Shown here: positions 36,643-44,235 of the stretch, piece after piece | Numbering within the stretch: position 1 is the stretch's first letter | How the letters are laid out: each line of letters starts with the position of its first letter | Source of the DNA: Bacteroidales bacterium | GTDB lineage: Bacteria; Bacteroidota; Bacteroidia; Bacteroidales; PUMT01 | Reading direction: 5' to 3' | DNA: 59,866 nt | NCBI GenBank assembly: GCA_007132715.1 | Contig: SLOE01000014.1 | Location: forward strand, 1 to 59,866 | Translations under genes and position numbers: made by a program | Notes under the pieces: model-generated | Databases searched by the model: none | Seen by the model: the letters and a program-made list of their open reading frames with translations, nothing else | What the model was told of the DNA's origin: nothing

Positions 36643-37566
36643 ATGAGGAAAGTACTGGTAGCAACGGAGAAACCCTTTGCAAAACAGGCTGTTAACGGCA
36701 TATCGGAAGTTCTCAGCGAAGCAGGGTATGAAATGGCCCTTCTTGAAAACTACAGTGACAAGTCTGATCTCCTCAGGGCTGTTGAAGGTGTTGATGCGCT
36801 TATAGTCAGGAGTGATCTTGTCACCAATGAAGTTCTTGAGGCTGCCCAAAAACTTGCTGTTGTGGTGAGGGCGGGTGCCGGATATGACAATATTGACCTG
36901 GATGCATCTACAAGTAAGGGCGTTGTCGTGATGAATACACCCGGCCAGAATTCAAATGCCGTTGCCGAGCTTGCAGTCGGCATGATGATATATATGGCCC
37001 GCAACCAGTTTAACGGCACTTCAGGGACAGAGCTCAGGGGTAAGACGATTGGCATACACGGATGCGGTAACGTCGGAATGAACGTTGCCAGGATCGGCCG
37101 GGGTCTGCAGATGAAGGTGATTGGATTTTGCAGTTGGGTCGGTATGGACCGGATCAGCTTTGCCGGCGTTAAATTTGTCGATACAGTAGAAGATCTTTAC
37201 AGCAAATGCCACTACATATCATTGAGCATTCCCGCCAACAAGGAAACTGTGCGCCTTGTCAACTATGATCTTCTTTCAAGGATGCCGGCTCCGGCAGTAC
37301 TCGTTAATGCAGCCCGGAAAGAGGTGGTGGACGAGGCCTCGCTGCTCAGGATGTTTGCCGAAAGGCCCGATTTCCAGTATTTAACTGATGTGGCGCCTGA
37401 TTGTGCAGGTGAAATTGCCGAAAAGTATCCCGGCAGGTACTTTTTTACACCCAAAAAGATGGGTGCCCAGACGGCTGAGGCCAACATCAATGCGGGCATT
37501 GCTGCAGCCAGGCAGATAGTGGCTTATTTTGAAGGAGGCGAAACAAAATACCAGGTAAATAAGTAA
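36643..37566 (+). CDS. serA: Short-form D-3-phosphoglycerate dehydrogenase-like protein
   Basis: It should oxidise 3-phosphoglycerate in the first step of serine synthesis. The 307-residue protein has the D-2-hydroxyacid dehydrogenase fold with NAD-binding GIHGCGNVGMNVARIG (about 138-153) and substrate-side NTPGQNSNAVAELAVG. It has no C-terminal ACT domain, so serine feedback is not expected. The active-site Arg is kept in NAARKEVVDE. The usual Glu segment (DVFExEP) reads DVAPDC, and the usual His (TPHIG) reads TPKKMG. The genomic context with serC still makes SerA the best call. Confidence 0.85.
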   Translation: MRKVLVATEKPFAKQAVNGISEVLSEAGYEMALLENYSDKSDLLRAVEGVDALIVRSDLVTNEVLEAAQKLAVVVRAGAGYDNIDLDASTSKGVVVMNTPGQNSNAVAELAVGMMIYMARNQFNGTSGTELRGKTIGIHGCGNVGMNVARIGRGLQMKVIGFCSWVGMDRISFAGVKFVDTVEDLYSKCHYISLSIPANKETVRLVNYDLLSRMPAPAVLVNAARKEVVDEASLLRMFAERPDFQYLTDVAPDCAGEIAEKYPGRYFFTPKKMGAQTAEANINAGIAAARQIVAYFEGGETKYQVNK

Positions 37567-37581
37567 AAATAAATTTGAAAG

Positions 37582-38829
37582 ATGGCCATACTTAAACCTT
37601 TCAGGGGGCTGCGGCCTCCTGCCGGCATTGCCAGGCAGGTAGCCTCAAGACCCTATGATGTTCTCAATTCTGAGGAGGCACGTGAGGAAGCGGACGGAAA
37701 CTACTATTCCCTTCTGCATATAATCAAGCCCGAAATTGACTGTCCCCCGGGAACAGGCGAATATGACCAGGTGGTATATGATACTGCACGGAGCAATTTT
37801 GAAAAATTCCGCGATAAAGGCTGGCTGGTGCAGGACAATCCGGAGTGTCTGTATATATATGCCCAGACCATGGATGGAAAGAGGCAGTACGGACTTGTAG
37901 GCTGTGCCGGGGTTGATGATTATATGAACGACAGGATCAAAAAGCATGAGCTTACCAGGCCGGATAAGGAGGCCGACCGTATGAGGCACGTAAGGGTAAC
38001 GAATGCCAATATGGAACCGGTATTTTTTACCTACAGGTCCGAACCGGAGATAGATGAGATAGTGGAAAGTTATACCAAAGGTAATGAGCCGGTTTATGAT
38101 TTTACCGCTGATGACGGCGTGGGTCACCATTTCTGGGTGATCGATGACAGGCATCTGGTTGCCAGACTGGTTGATCTGTTCGGCAGGGTTCCGTGCACTT
38201 ATGTGGCTGACGGTCATCACAGGACGGCTGCAGCTGCACTGGTGGGGAACGAGAAAAAAGCTGCCAACCCACATCATACCGGTGACGAGGAGTATAATTT
38301 CTTCCTGGCCGTTCACTTTCCTGACAACCAGCTGAACATAATAGATTACAACAGGGTCGTGAAGGATCTTAACGGACTGGACAGGGAGAGTTTCCTCAGG
38401 GAACTGGAAAAAGTGTTTGTTGTGACCGACATGGGAGAAGAGATATACAAACCCGGCAGGTTACATGATTTCTCGATGTACCTTGAGGGCAGGTGGTATG
38501 CTTTGAGTGCAAGGGAAGGGACATACAATGATACCGACCCGATAGGCTGCCTTGATGTTACAGTGCTTTCGAAACTGGTGCTCGATAATATACTGGGCAT
38601 AAAAGATCTGAGAACAGACAAGAGGATTGATTTCGTGGGAGGTATCAGGGGACTTGGCGAGCTGAAGAGGCGCGTCGACAGCGGGGAGATGAAGGTAGCT
38701 TTCGCCCTTTACCCGGTCACTATGAGGCAGCTTATGGATATTGCCGATACCGGCAATATTATGCCGCCCAAGACAACCTGGTTCGAGCCCAAACTCAGAA
38801 GTGGTCTGGTTGTACATTTGCTCGACTGA
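37582..38829 (+). CDS. DUF1015 family protein
   Basis: The protein has 415 residues and is a single DUF1015 domain. Recognisable family stretches are FRGLRPPAGIARQVASRPYDV at the N-terminus, ADGHHRTAAA (about 211-220), and the C-terminal FALYPVTMRQLMDIAD with MPPKTTWFEPKLRSGL. No enzyme activity is firmly established for the family. It is regularly found after serC and serA, here with 15 bp spacing, which points to a role in serine or related metabolism. It has no signal peptide. Confidence 0.9.
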   Translation: MAILKPFRGLRPPAGIARQVASRPYDVLNSEEAREEADGNYYSLLHIIKPEIDCPPGTGEYDQVVYDTARSNFEKFRDKGWLVQDNPECLYIYAQTMDGKRQYGLVGCAGVDDYMNDRIKKHELTRPDKEADRMRHVRVTNANMEPVFFTYRSEPEIDEIVESYTKGNEPVYDFTADDGVGHHFWVIDDRHLVARLVDLFGRVPCTYVADGHHRTAAAALVGNEKKAANPHHTGDEEYNFFLAVHFPDNQLNIIDYNRVVKDLNGLDRESFLRELEKVFVVTDMGEEIYKPGRLHDFSMYLEGRWYALSAREGTYNDTDPIGCLDVTVLSKLVLDNILGIKDLRTDKRIDFVGGIRGLGELKRRVDSGEMKVAFALYPVTMRQLMDIADTGNIMPPKTTWFEPKLRSGLVVHLLD

Positions 38830-38834
38830 ATTAT

Positions 38835-39500
38835 ATGGAAATTGCTGCCAACATACAGAGGCTGTATGATGAGCTGCCTGCCGGCATACGGATCGTTGCA
38901 GTTACAAAGACCCGTACCACCGGAGAAGTTATGGAACTGTACAATGCAGGGCACCGCGTAATGGGGGAGAACAGGGTGCAGGAACTGCTGGCCAAAAGGG
39001 AGGAACTTCCGGGTGATATTGAATGGCATATGGTCGGGCACCTGCAGACTAACAAAGTGAAGTACATTGCACCGTTTGTGTCACTTATACATTCGGTCGA
39101 TTCACAAAAGCTTATGAGGACAGTGAGCAAGGAAGCACTTAAGAATAAACGGGTAATTGACGTGCTTCTCCAGGTACACATCGCAGATGAGGAGACCAAG
39201 TTCGGTTTTTCGGAGGAGGAGGTCACCGGTTTTGCAGAAGGTTTCTCCGCTGCCGTTTATCCCGGTGCAAGGTTGCGGGGATTGATGGGAATGGCCACAT
39301 TTACGCCAGATACCGGTAAGGTCAGGTCTGAGTTCATAAAACTTGCGTCAATATTCAGAAATCTGCAGAATATACTTGGCAGTGAGGCAGAAGCTTTCGA
39401 TGAACTCTCAATGGGGATGTCGGACGATTACCGGGTTGCAGTAGGAGAGGGGAGTACCCTGGTAAGGATAGGAAGTCTCATTTTCGGCGAAAGAGAATAA
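38835..39500 (+). CDS. YggS/PROSC family pyridoxal phosphate homeostasis protein
   Basis: This small 221-residue protein folds as a TIM barrel carrying PLP but has no known catalytic reaction. It helps keep PLP balanced in the cell. The PLP Lys lies in RIVAVTKTRT (about residue 26). MGENRVQELLAKRE, WHMVGHLQTNKVKYI and LSMGMSDDYRVAVGEGSTLVRIG are all family signatures. It begins 5 bp after DUF1015 and so belongs to the same operon as serC, itself a PLP enzyme. Confidence 0.94.
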   Translation: MEIAANIQRLYDELPAGIRIVAVTKTRTTGEVMELYNAGHRVMGENRVQELLAKREELPGDIEWHMVGHLQTNKVKYIAPFVSLIHSVDSQKLMRTVSKEALKNKRVIDVLLQVHIADEETKFGFSEEEVTGFAEGFSAAVYPGARLRGLMGMATFTPDTGKVRSEFIKLASIFRNLQNILGSEAEAFDELSMGMSDDYRVAVGEGSTLVRIGSLIFGERE

Positions 39501-39531
39501 TAGACCATAATAACAAATAATATTTACAATT

Positions 39532-40509
39532 ATGCCAAATCTGGAAGTTAACTATATGGGCCTCAAACTGAAGAATCCTGTTGTTGCCGGCAGCTCGGGT
39601 CTTACTGCCAGCATTGACAAGATAAGGACACTTGAGGAGGCAGGCACAGGTGCTGTTGTTTTGAAATCACTTTTTGAGGAACAGATCAATTATGAAGCGG
39701 GAAGGCTGATTATGAACCATGACTATCCCGAGGCGGAGGATTATATCAGGAACTATACCAGGAGTAATTCGGTTGAAAATTACCTGAGCCTTATAGAGGA
39801 GGCTAAAAAGAGCGTCTCCATTCCTGTGATTGCCAGTATAAACTGCATTACAGCAAGCGACTGGGTGAGTTTTTCCAGGCGAATTGAAGAGGCCGGGGCC
39901 GACGCCCTGGAGCTGAATGTATATTATTTGCCGACGGACAAGTTCATGTCGCCGGCCGATTTTGAAAATATATATTACGACCTGGTATCAAAAGTGACCG
40001 GTATACTGAAAATACCCGTGGCTATCAAGCTGGGCAACCATTTCACCAACCTGCTTGGCGTGGTTGACAGGCTTTATGCCCTCGGTGCCCGGGGTGTGGT
40101 TCTCTTCAACCGCTTTTATGAACCTGATATCGATATTGACAGGATGAAGCTTACCTCTGCCGACGTCTTCAGCAATCCTTCAGATCTGCGGCATGTGCTG
40201 AGGTGGACCGCCCTGGTGTCTGACAAGGTGAGCCTGGTTGATATCTCTGCCTCAACGGGTGTTCATTCATGGGAGGCGGTAGTCAAGCAGCTGCTTGCAG
40301 GTGCAAAAACGGTACAGGTATGCTCGCTTTTGTACAAGAGCGGCCTAAAGGAGGCCGGAAACCTGGTACGGGGACTGTCGGAATGGATGGAAAAGAAAGG
40401 ATTTGACTCAGTCGATGCCTTCAGGGGCAGGATGAGCTACAGAAATATACCCGACCCGTCCGTCTATGAGCGGTCGCAGTTCATGAAATATTTTTCAGGC
40501 ATTCACTGA
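39532..40509 (+). CDS. Dihydroorotate dehydrogenase-like FMN protein lacking the usual catalytic Cys/Ser
   Basis: The 325-residue protein has a class 1 dihydroorotate dehydrogenase-type barrel. N-terminal MGLKLKNPVVAGSSGLTAS and C-terminal DISASTGVHSWEAVVKQLLAGAKTVQVC fit an FMN phosphate-binding barrel. The segment that normally reads LNLSCPN, with the catalytic base, is LNVYYLPTD here, so the base is missing. It is unlikely to be the true pyrimidine enzyme. It lies 31 bp after the YggS gene and ends the co-directional block. Function is unknown. Confidence 0.82.
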   Translation: MPNLEVNYMGLKLKNPVVAGSSGLTASIDKIRTLEEAGTGAVVLKSLFEEQINYEAGRLIMNHDYPEAEDYIRNYTRSNSVENYLSLIEEAKKSVSIPVIASINCITASDWVSFSRRIEEAGADALELNVYYLPTDKFMSPADFENIYYDLVSKVTGILKIPVAIKLGNHFTNLLGVVDRLYALGARGVVLFNRFYEPDIDIDRMKLTSADVFSNPSDLRHVLRWTALVSDKVSLVDISASTGVHSWEAVVKQLLAGAKTVQVCSLLYKSGLKEAGNLVRGLSEWMEKKGFDSVDAFRGRMSYRNIPDPSVYERSQFMKYFSGIH

Positions 40510-40510
40510 T

Positions 40511-40559
40511 AGCTGTCTTTTTTCCCTTTCGGGGAACAGCAATTTGCCTTTTGAGGCAA
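40511..40559. terminator. Candidate bidirectional terminator region between convergent genes
   Basis: Two small hairpins lie between the stops of the DHODH-like gene and hflC. TTCCC pairs with GGGAA within a weaker GCTGT/ACAGC frame. TTGCCT (40544-40549) pairs with AGGCAA (40554-40559). T-rich stretches flank them but are not clean U-tracts. Confidence 0.4.
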
Positions 40560-41498
40560 TCAGTCACTCGTTTTAAGGTACCTGAGCAGTTCGCTGTCGG
40601 TCGACAAAATGATACTGGTCTTGTCATCGAATGACTTTTCCAGGGTCTCCATGGATCTGAGGAATGAGTAAAGGTCCCTGCTGGCCCTGTTCCGGTTGTA
40701 TGCCTCAGCATATATGTTGGTAGCCTCCGCATCGGCCCTTCCCCTTATACCTTCTGCTTCCCTGAAGGCCTCGGACTGGATCTGGGCAAGATCACGCTCC
40801 TTGCTTCCCTCAATCCTACTTGCTTCTCCTTCACCCTCTGACCTGAACTGTTCGGCTATCCTTTGCCGCTCACTTATCATCCTGTCAAACACGGTCATGC
40901 GAACCTCATCCACATAATTCATCCTTTTAAACCTGAAATCGAGCACCCTGATGCCCAGATCGGCAGTCCGTGCATTGGCCCTCTCAAGTATGAGCGCTTC
41001 TATCTTCTCTCTTCCCACACTTATATCTTCCAGCGTTTCCAGCTCTTCAAGGTAATCTTCGTACACTTCAGGCTCCCTGTTGGAGGAACGGACCAGGTCG
41101 AGCAGCTCGTGGCTTGCCACGGCATTCCTGGTTTCGCCGTCCAGTATATCATCGAGACGTGACTGGCCCGACCTCTCGTCCCTGAGTCTTATGAAAAACT
41201 GAAGCGGATCTGTTATCTGCCACCTTGCATATGTATCGACATATATGAATTTCTTGTCAAGTGTCGGCACCTGATTTGGATCACCGTCCCACTTGAGGTA
41301 CCTTTTGTCAAAATACTGGACCTTGTGGATGATGGGTGTTTTGAAATTGATGCCGGGCTGGGTACGGGGACCACCTACCGGCCTTCCGAACTGCGTTACA
41401 ATGGCCTGTTGGGTCTCATCAAGTATGAAAATGCTCTGGTATCCCAGTATCAGGATCACTGCAGCCAGTATAAAAAGTATGATATGTTTTGTTTTCAT
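40560..41498 (-). CDS. hflC: SPFH-family protease modulator HflC
   Basis: HflC is a membrane-anchored SPFH protein that, with HflK, caps and restrains the FtsH protease. The 312-residue protein has one N-terminal membrane segment (IILFILAAVILILGYQSIFIL). An SPFH domain follows (DETQQAIVTQFGRPVGG) and then a long charged coiled coil (ERQRIAEQFRSEGEGEASRIEG). It lies 101 bp downstream of hflK on the same strand. A 13-bp tandem repeat sits immediately before its start. No ftsH gene is in the window. Confidence 0.92.
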   Translation of the reverse strand: MKTKHIILFILAAVILILGYQSIFILDETQQAIVTQFGRPVGGPRTQPGINFKTPIIHKVQYFDKRYLKWDGDPNQVPTLDKKFIYVDTYARWQITDPLQFFIRLRDERSGQSRLDDILDGETRNAVASHELLDLVRSSNREPEVYEDYLEELETLEDISVGREKIEALILERANARTADLGIRVLDFRFKRMNYVDEVRMTVFDRMISERQRIAEQFRSEGEGEASRIEGSKERDLAQIQSEAFREAEGIRGRADAEATNIYAEAYNRNRASRDLYSFLRSMETLEKSFDDKTSIILSTDSELLRYLKTSD

Positions 41499-41501
41499 GT
41501 A

Positions 41502-41525
41502 TAGATGTTTTGTGTAGATGTTTTG
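41502..41525. repeat. Short tandem repeat in the hflK-hflC gap
   Basis: TAGATGTTTTG occurs twice (41502-41512 and 41515-41525) with a 13-bp period. It lies directly upstream of the hflC start on the minus strand and probably arose by slippage. It could affect hflC translation. Confidence 0.6.
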
Positions 41526-41599
41526 TTAATTTAGGTCACATGTAACTCGCCATGCTTTAATCATGCTCGTGTGTGCTATAATTATTGACATGGCTCGTT

Positions 41600-42577
41600 T
41601 CATGGTAACTGTTCTTTTTGCTGTTGAAGGTTAAGAAGGGGCAGCACGCTTGCACCGGTCTCATCCATTATGATCTTGGTGCCGGTCGCTGCCATTATCT
41701 TCTCGAGGGTTTCCAGATATATACGCTTTCTTGTGACCTCCGGTGCCAGGACATACTCTTCGTACAGTGCCTTGAACCGGTCTGCTTCACCAATACTCCT
41801 GTTGACCCTGTTCAGGGCATAGGCTTCAGCGCGCTGGATGGTCTCCTGGGCTTCACCTCTTGCCCTGGGAATTACCCTGTTGTATTCCGACTCGGCGCGG
41901 TTGATCATTGTTTCTCTTTCCTGCTGCGCCTCATTCACCTCGTTGAATGACGGCTTAACGGGTTCGGGGGGATTTACATCCTGGAGTACCACCTGGTCAA
42001 TCCGTATCCCGTTCTCATACTCGTCGCACATTCTTTGCAGCAGCACCTCAACAGTAGTTGCCACCTCCTGGCGCCCAACGGTAAGCACCTCGTTCACCGT
42101 GCGATCGCCTACGATCTTTCGCATTGCAGCCTCTGACATGTCATGGAGGGCATCTTCCGCATCCCTCACCCGGAACAGGTAGTTGAAGGAATTGACTATC
42201 CGGTACTGGACAACCCACTCAACATCGGCCAGGTTCAGGTCGCCGGTAAGCATCATTGATTCGTCTTCATACCCGCTCTTGATGTACTGGCTGCGGGTAC
42301 CGGCAGCGGTCGTGCGGAAACCAAACTCCTGTTTCAGCTGCCTCTGCACAGGTATCTTGTACATTTTCTCCAGGCCCAGGGGCAGGATGAAGTTGAGTCC
42401 GGGATCTACAGTCCGGTTGTACCTGCCAAACATTAGTACTACGCCCTCCTCCTCGGGCCCCACGGTCCTCACAGAGGTGAAGGCCACGATCAGGAGTATG
42501 ACCAGGATAAGTATCTTCCTGATATTCTTCCTGGCCTTGTTGATCATGTATTGCATCTGCTGTTCGCTGTTTCTCAT
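41600..42577 (-). CDS. hflK: SPFH-family protease modulator HflK
   Basis: HflK pairs with HflC in a membrane cage around FtsH. The 325-residue protein begins with a short cytosolic segment, then one membrane helix (ILILVILLIVAFTSV). The SPFH domain follows (GPEEEGVVLMFGRYNRTVDPGL, FGFRTTAAG). The C-terminal coiled coil includes ERETMINRAESEYNRVIPRARG. HflK differs from HflC by this longer cytosolic start and the internal VVLQDVNPPEPVKPSFNEV segment. It is the first gene of the pair and diverges from the unknown lipoprotein gene at 42834. Confidence 0.92.
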   Translation of the reverse strand: MRNSEQQMQYMINKARKNIRKILILVILLIVAFTSVRTVGPEEEGVVLMFGRYNRTVDPGLNFILPLGLEKMYKIPVQRQLKQEFGFRTTAAGTRSQYIKSGYEDESMMLTGDLNLADVEWVVQYRIVNSFNYLFRVRDAEDALHDMSEAAMRKIVGDRTVNEVLTVGRQEVATTVEVLLQRMCDEYENGIRIDQVVLQDVNPPEPVKPSFNEVNEAQQERETMINRAESEYNRVIPRARGEAQETIQRAEAYALNRVNRSIGEADRFKALYEEYVLAPEVTRKRIYLETLEKIMAATGTKIIMDETGASVLPLLNLQQQKEQLP

Positions 42578-42833
42578 AGTCTCTTTGTATATGATTCTGG
42601 TTTTTATTACTCTTTGACCTGTAAAATAAACACTTATTTATCATTCTGCCTAATAGAGCACCTCATATTTGCGATTATGCAGGATATTCATTTGCCTTTC
42701 CTCATGCAGGCACTCCCGGTTGCCCGTGAATGCCCGCATATAGCCGTAGAAACATTTACATAAAGGCATGAACCACGGTTTTTTTTAAATCAAAAAAGTA
42801 TTACTTTTACTATAACATAAAATTCATAATTCT

Positions 42834-43751
42834 ATGGGGTCGAAAAATACAATGCCGTTCCTGATATCGCTTTTCGCCATCTCAGCGGCTATTTTACTGC
42901 CGGGGGGTTGTGCAGGCAACTGTTCAAGGCAGGACAGTGACAGGGACTTCACAATAGACCTTCCTGAAGATCAGAGCGAAGATATGGAGCGGGTAAAGCA
43001 GATATTTTATTCTCTCCCTTCACCACTGGAAACAGCGCTCATACTAAAATCTTCCGGTGCAGTATTCAATGAGGACCTGCTTAACCCGGTGGAAAACGTA
43101 TCACGCTATATGACCAACAAAAGTATGGCGGTCAATCTGGGCGTTTATACAACAGACCTGAGTTATGCCAGCCTTTTTGACCAGCCCCAGATCTCCATTG
43201 ATTATATGAATGCCGCAAAGCGCCTGGCTGACAACCTCGGAATAATTGATGCGGTCGACAGCGAGACCCTGGAAAGGCTTGAAGCGAATATTAACGACCG
43301 GGAGGTGATAATGGACATCGTTTCTGAAACTTTTATGAATTCAAGTTCGTTTCTTCAGGAAAGCAACCGGGAACCTGTTGCGGCAATGATGCTTACCGGC
43401 GGATGGATTGAAGGGCTTTACCTGGCCCTTCACCAGGTTGATGAGGATGATATTGAACAGAGCAGGATGGTGCGCATTATTCTTGACAAGAAGCTTTCGC
43501 TTGAAATAGTAATGCTCCTGCTCAGGCAGAACAGTCACAACGATGATGTAGCCTCACTTATGGATGAGGTCAGGAGGATTGAAGATATTTATAGCAAGAT
43601 TGAGATTACCCGGTCGCCGATCGAAGTGGACCGGGACAGGGATGACGGGGTTACAGTTTTAAGGTCCACCACCGATGCGAGATTGGACAGGGAAGTTTTC
43701 AGGGAGCTGAAATCGACGGTGACGGAGATACGTACCAGTTTTGTTTCATAA
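42834..43751 (+). CDS. Lipoprotein of unknown function
   Basis: I do not recognise this 305-residue protein. It begins with a lipoprotein signal (FLISLFAISAAILLPGGC), with the lipobox Cys at about residue 26. The mature part is acidic and mostly helical, with no obvious catalytic motif or repeat. It is a plausible outer-membrane or periplasmic lipoprotein. The -7-like sequence TACTTTTA at 42802-42809 is close to TAnnTTTG. A second small exported protein is encoded 13 bp downstream on the same strand, so the two may act together. Confidence 0.7.
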   Translation: MGSKNTMPFLISLFAISAAILLPGGCAGNCSRQDSDRDFTIDLPEDQSEDMERVKQIFYSLPSPLETALILKSSGAVFNEDLLNPVENVSRYMTNKSMAVNLGVYTTDLSYASLFDQPQISIDYMNAAKRLADNLGIIDAVDSETLERLEANINDREVIMDIVSETFMNSSSFLQESNREPVAAMMLTGGWIEGLYLALHQVDEDDIEQSRMVRIILDKKLSLEIVMLLLRQNSHNDDVASLMDEVRRIEDIYSKIEITRSPIEVDRDRDDGVTVLRSTTDARLDREVFRELKSTVTEIRTSFVS

Positions 43752-43764
43752 TACATGCTATCAG

Positions 43765-44208
43765 ATGATACGACGTTTTCCGGTTTTTCTTTTTTTTGCC
43801 GCCATACTATTGACCAATTTGTCCCCCGAGGCACAGGGGCAATGCAAGGCTTTTGCCAGAAGGATTTGCAAGGGTGACCTTGAAAGGTACATGCACGACG
43901 GCAATTACCACGCGGCAATACTTACAGAGGGCGAAGAGGCTGAGCTATATAAAACATTCTATGCCGATCAGGAATACAGGATCGCTATATGCGGGGATGA
44001 TGGATTGCCTGATATTGAGTTCAGGGTCATGGATATTCAGAGGAATATCCTGTACGACAACAGCGAAAATGAATTCGGGGGAACATGGGATTTCAGGCTT
44101 GAATCTTCCCAGCAGCTGATGATATGGGTCAGGGCACCCTCCGTAAACCCGGGGCGGGAACCGGCAAGCGGGTGTGTGGCAATTCTGTTCGGACTTTCAA
44201 CGCGGTGA
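43765..44208 (+). CDS. Small exported protein of unknown function
   Basis: The ORF track starts at TTG 43741, but ATG 43765 gives a clean signal peptide (RRFPVFLFFAAILLTNLSPEAQG), so I use it. The mature protein is about 120 residues, likely periplasmic, with several Cys residues (CKAFARRIC, ICGDDG, SGCVAI). The pattern EYRIAICGDDGLPDIEFRV suggests a compact beta-sandwich. I cannot name a family. It follows the unknown lipoprotein closely and is convergent with uvrA, 27 bp away. Confidence 0.65.
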   Translation: MIRRFPVFLFFAAILLTNLSPEAQGQCKAFARRICKGDLERYMHDGNYHAAILTEGEEAELYKTFYADQEYRIAICGDDGLPDIEFRVMDIQRNILYDNSENEFGGTWDFRLESSQQLMIWVRAPSVNPGREPASGCVAILFGLSTR

Positions 44209-44235
44209 CCGTATTTATTCATGATCAGCACTTTA

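Noticed and set aside
42578-42833. Divergent region between hflK and the unknown lipoprotein gene searched for tRNA or small RNA
   Set aside because: No cloverleaf or T-loop-like sequence and no strong hairpin was seen.
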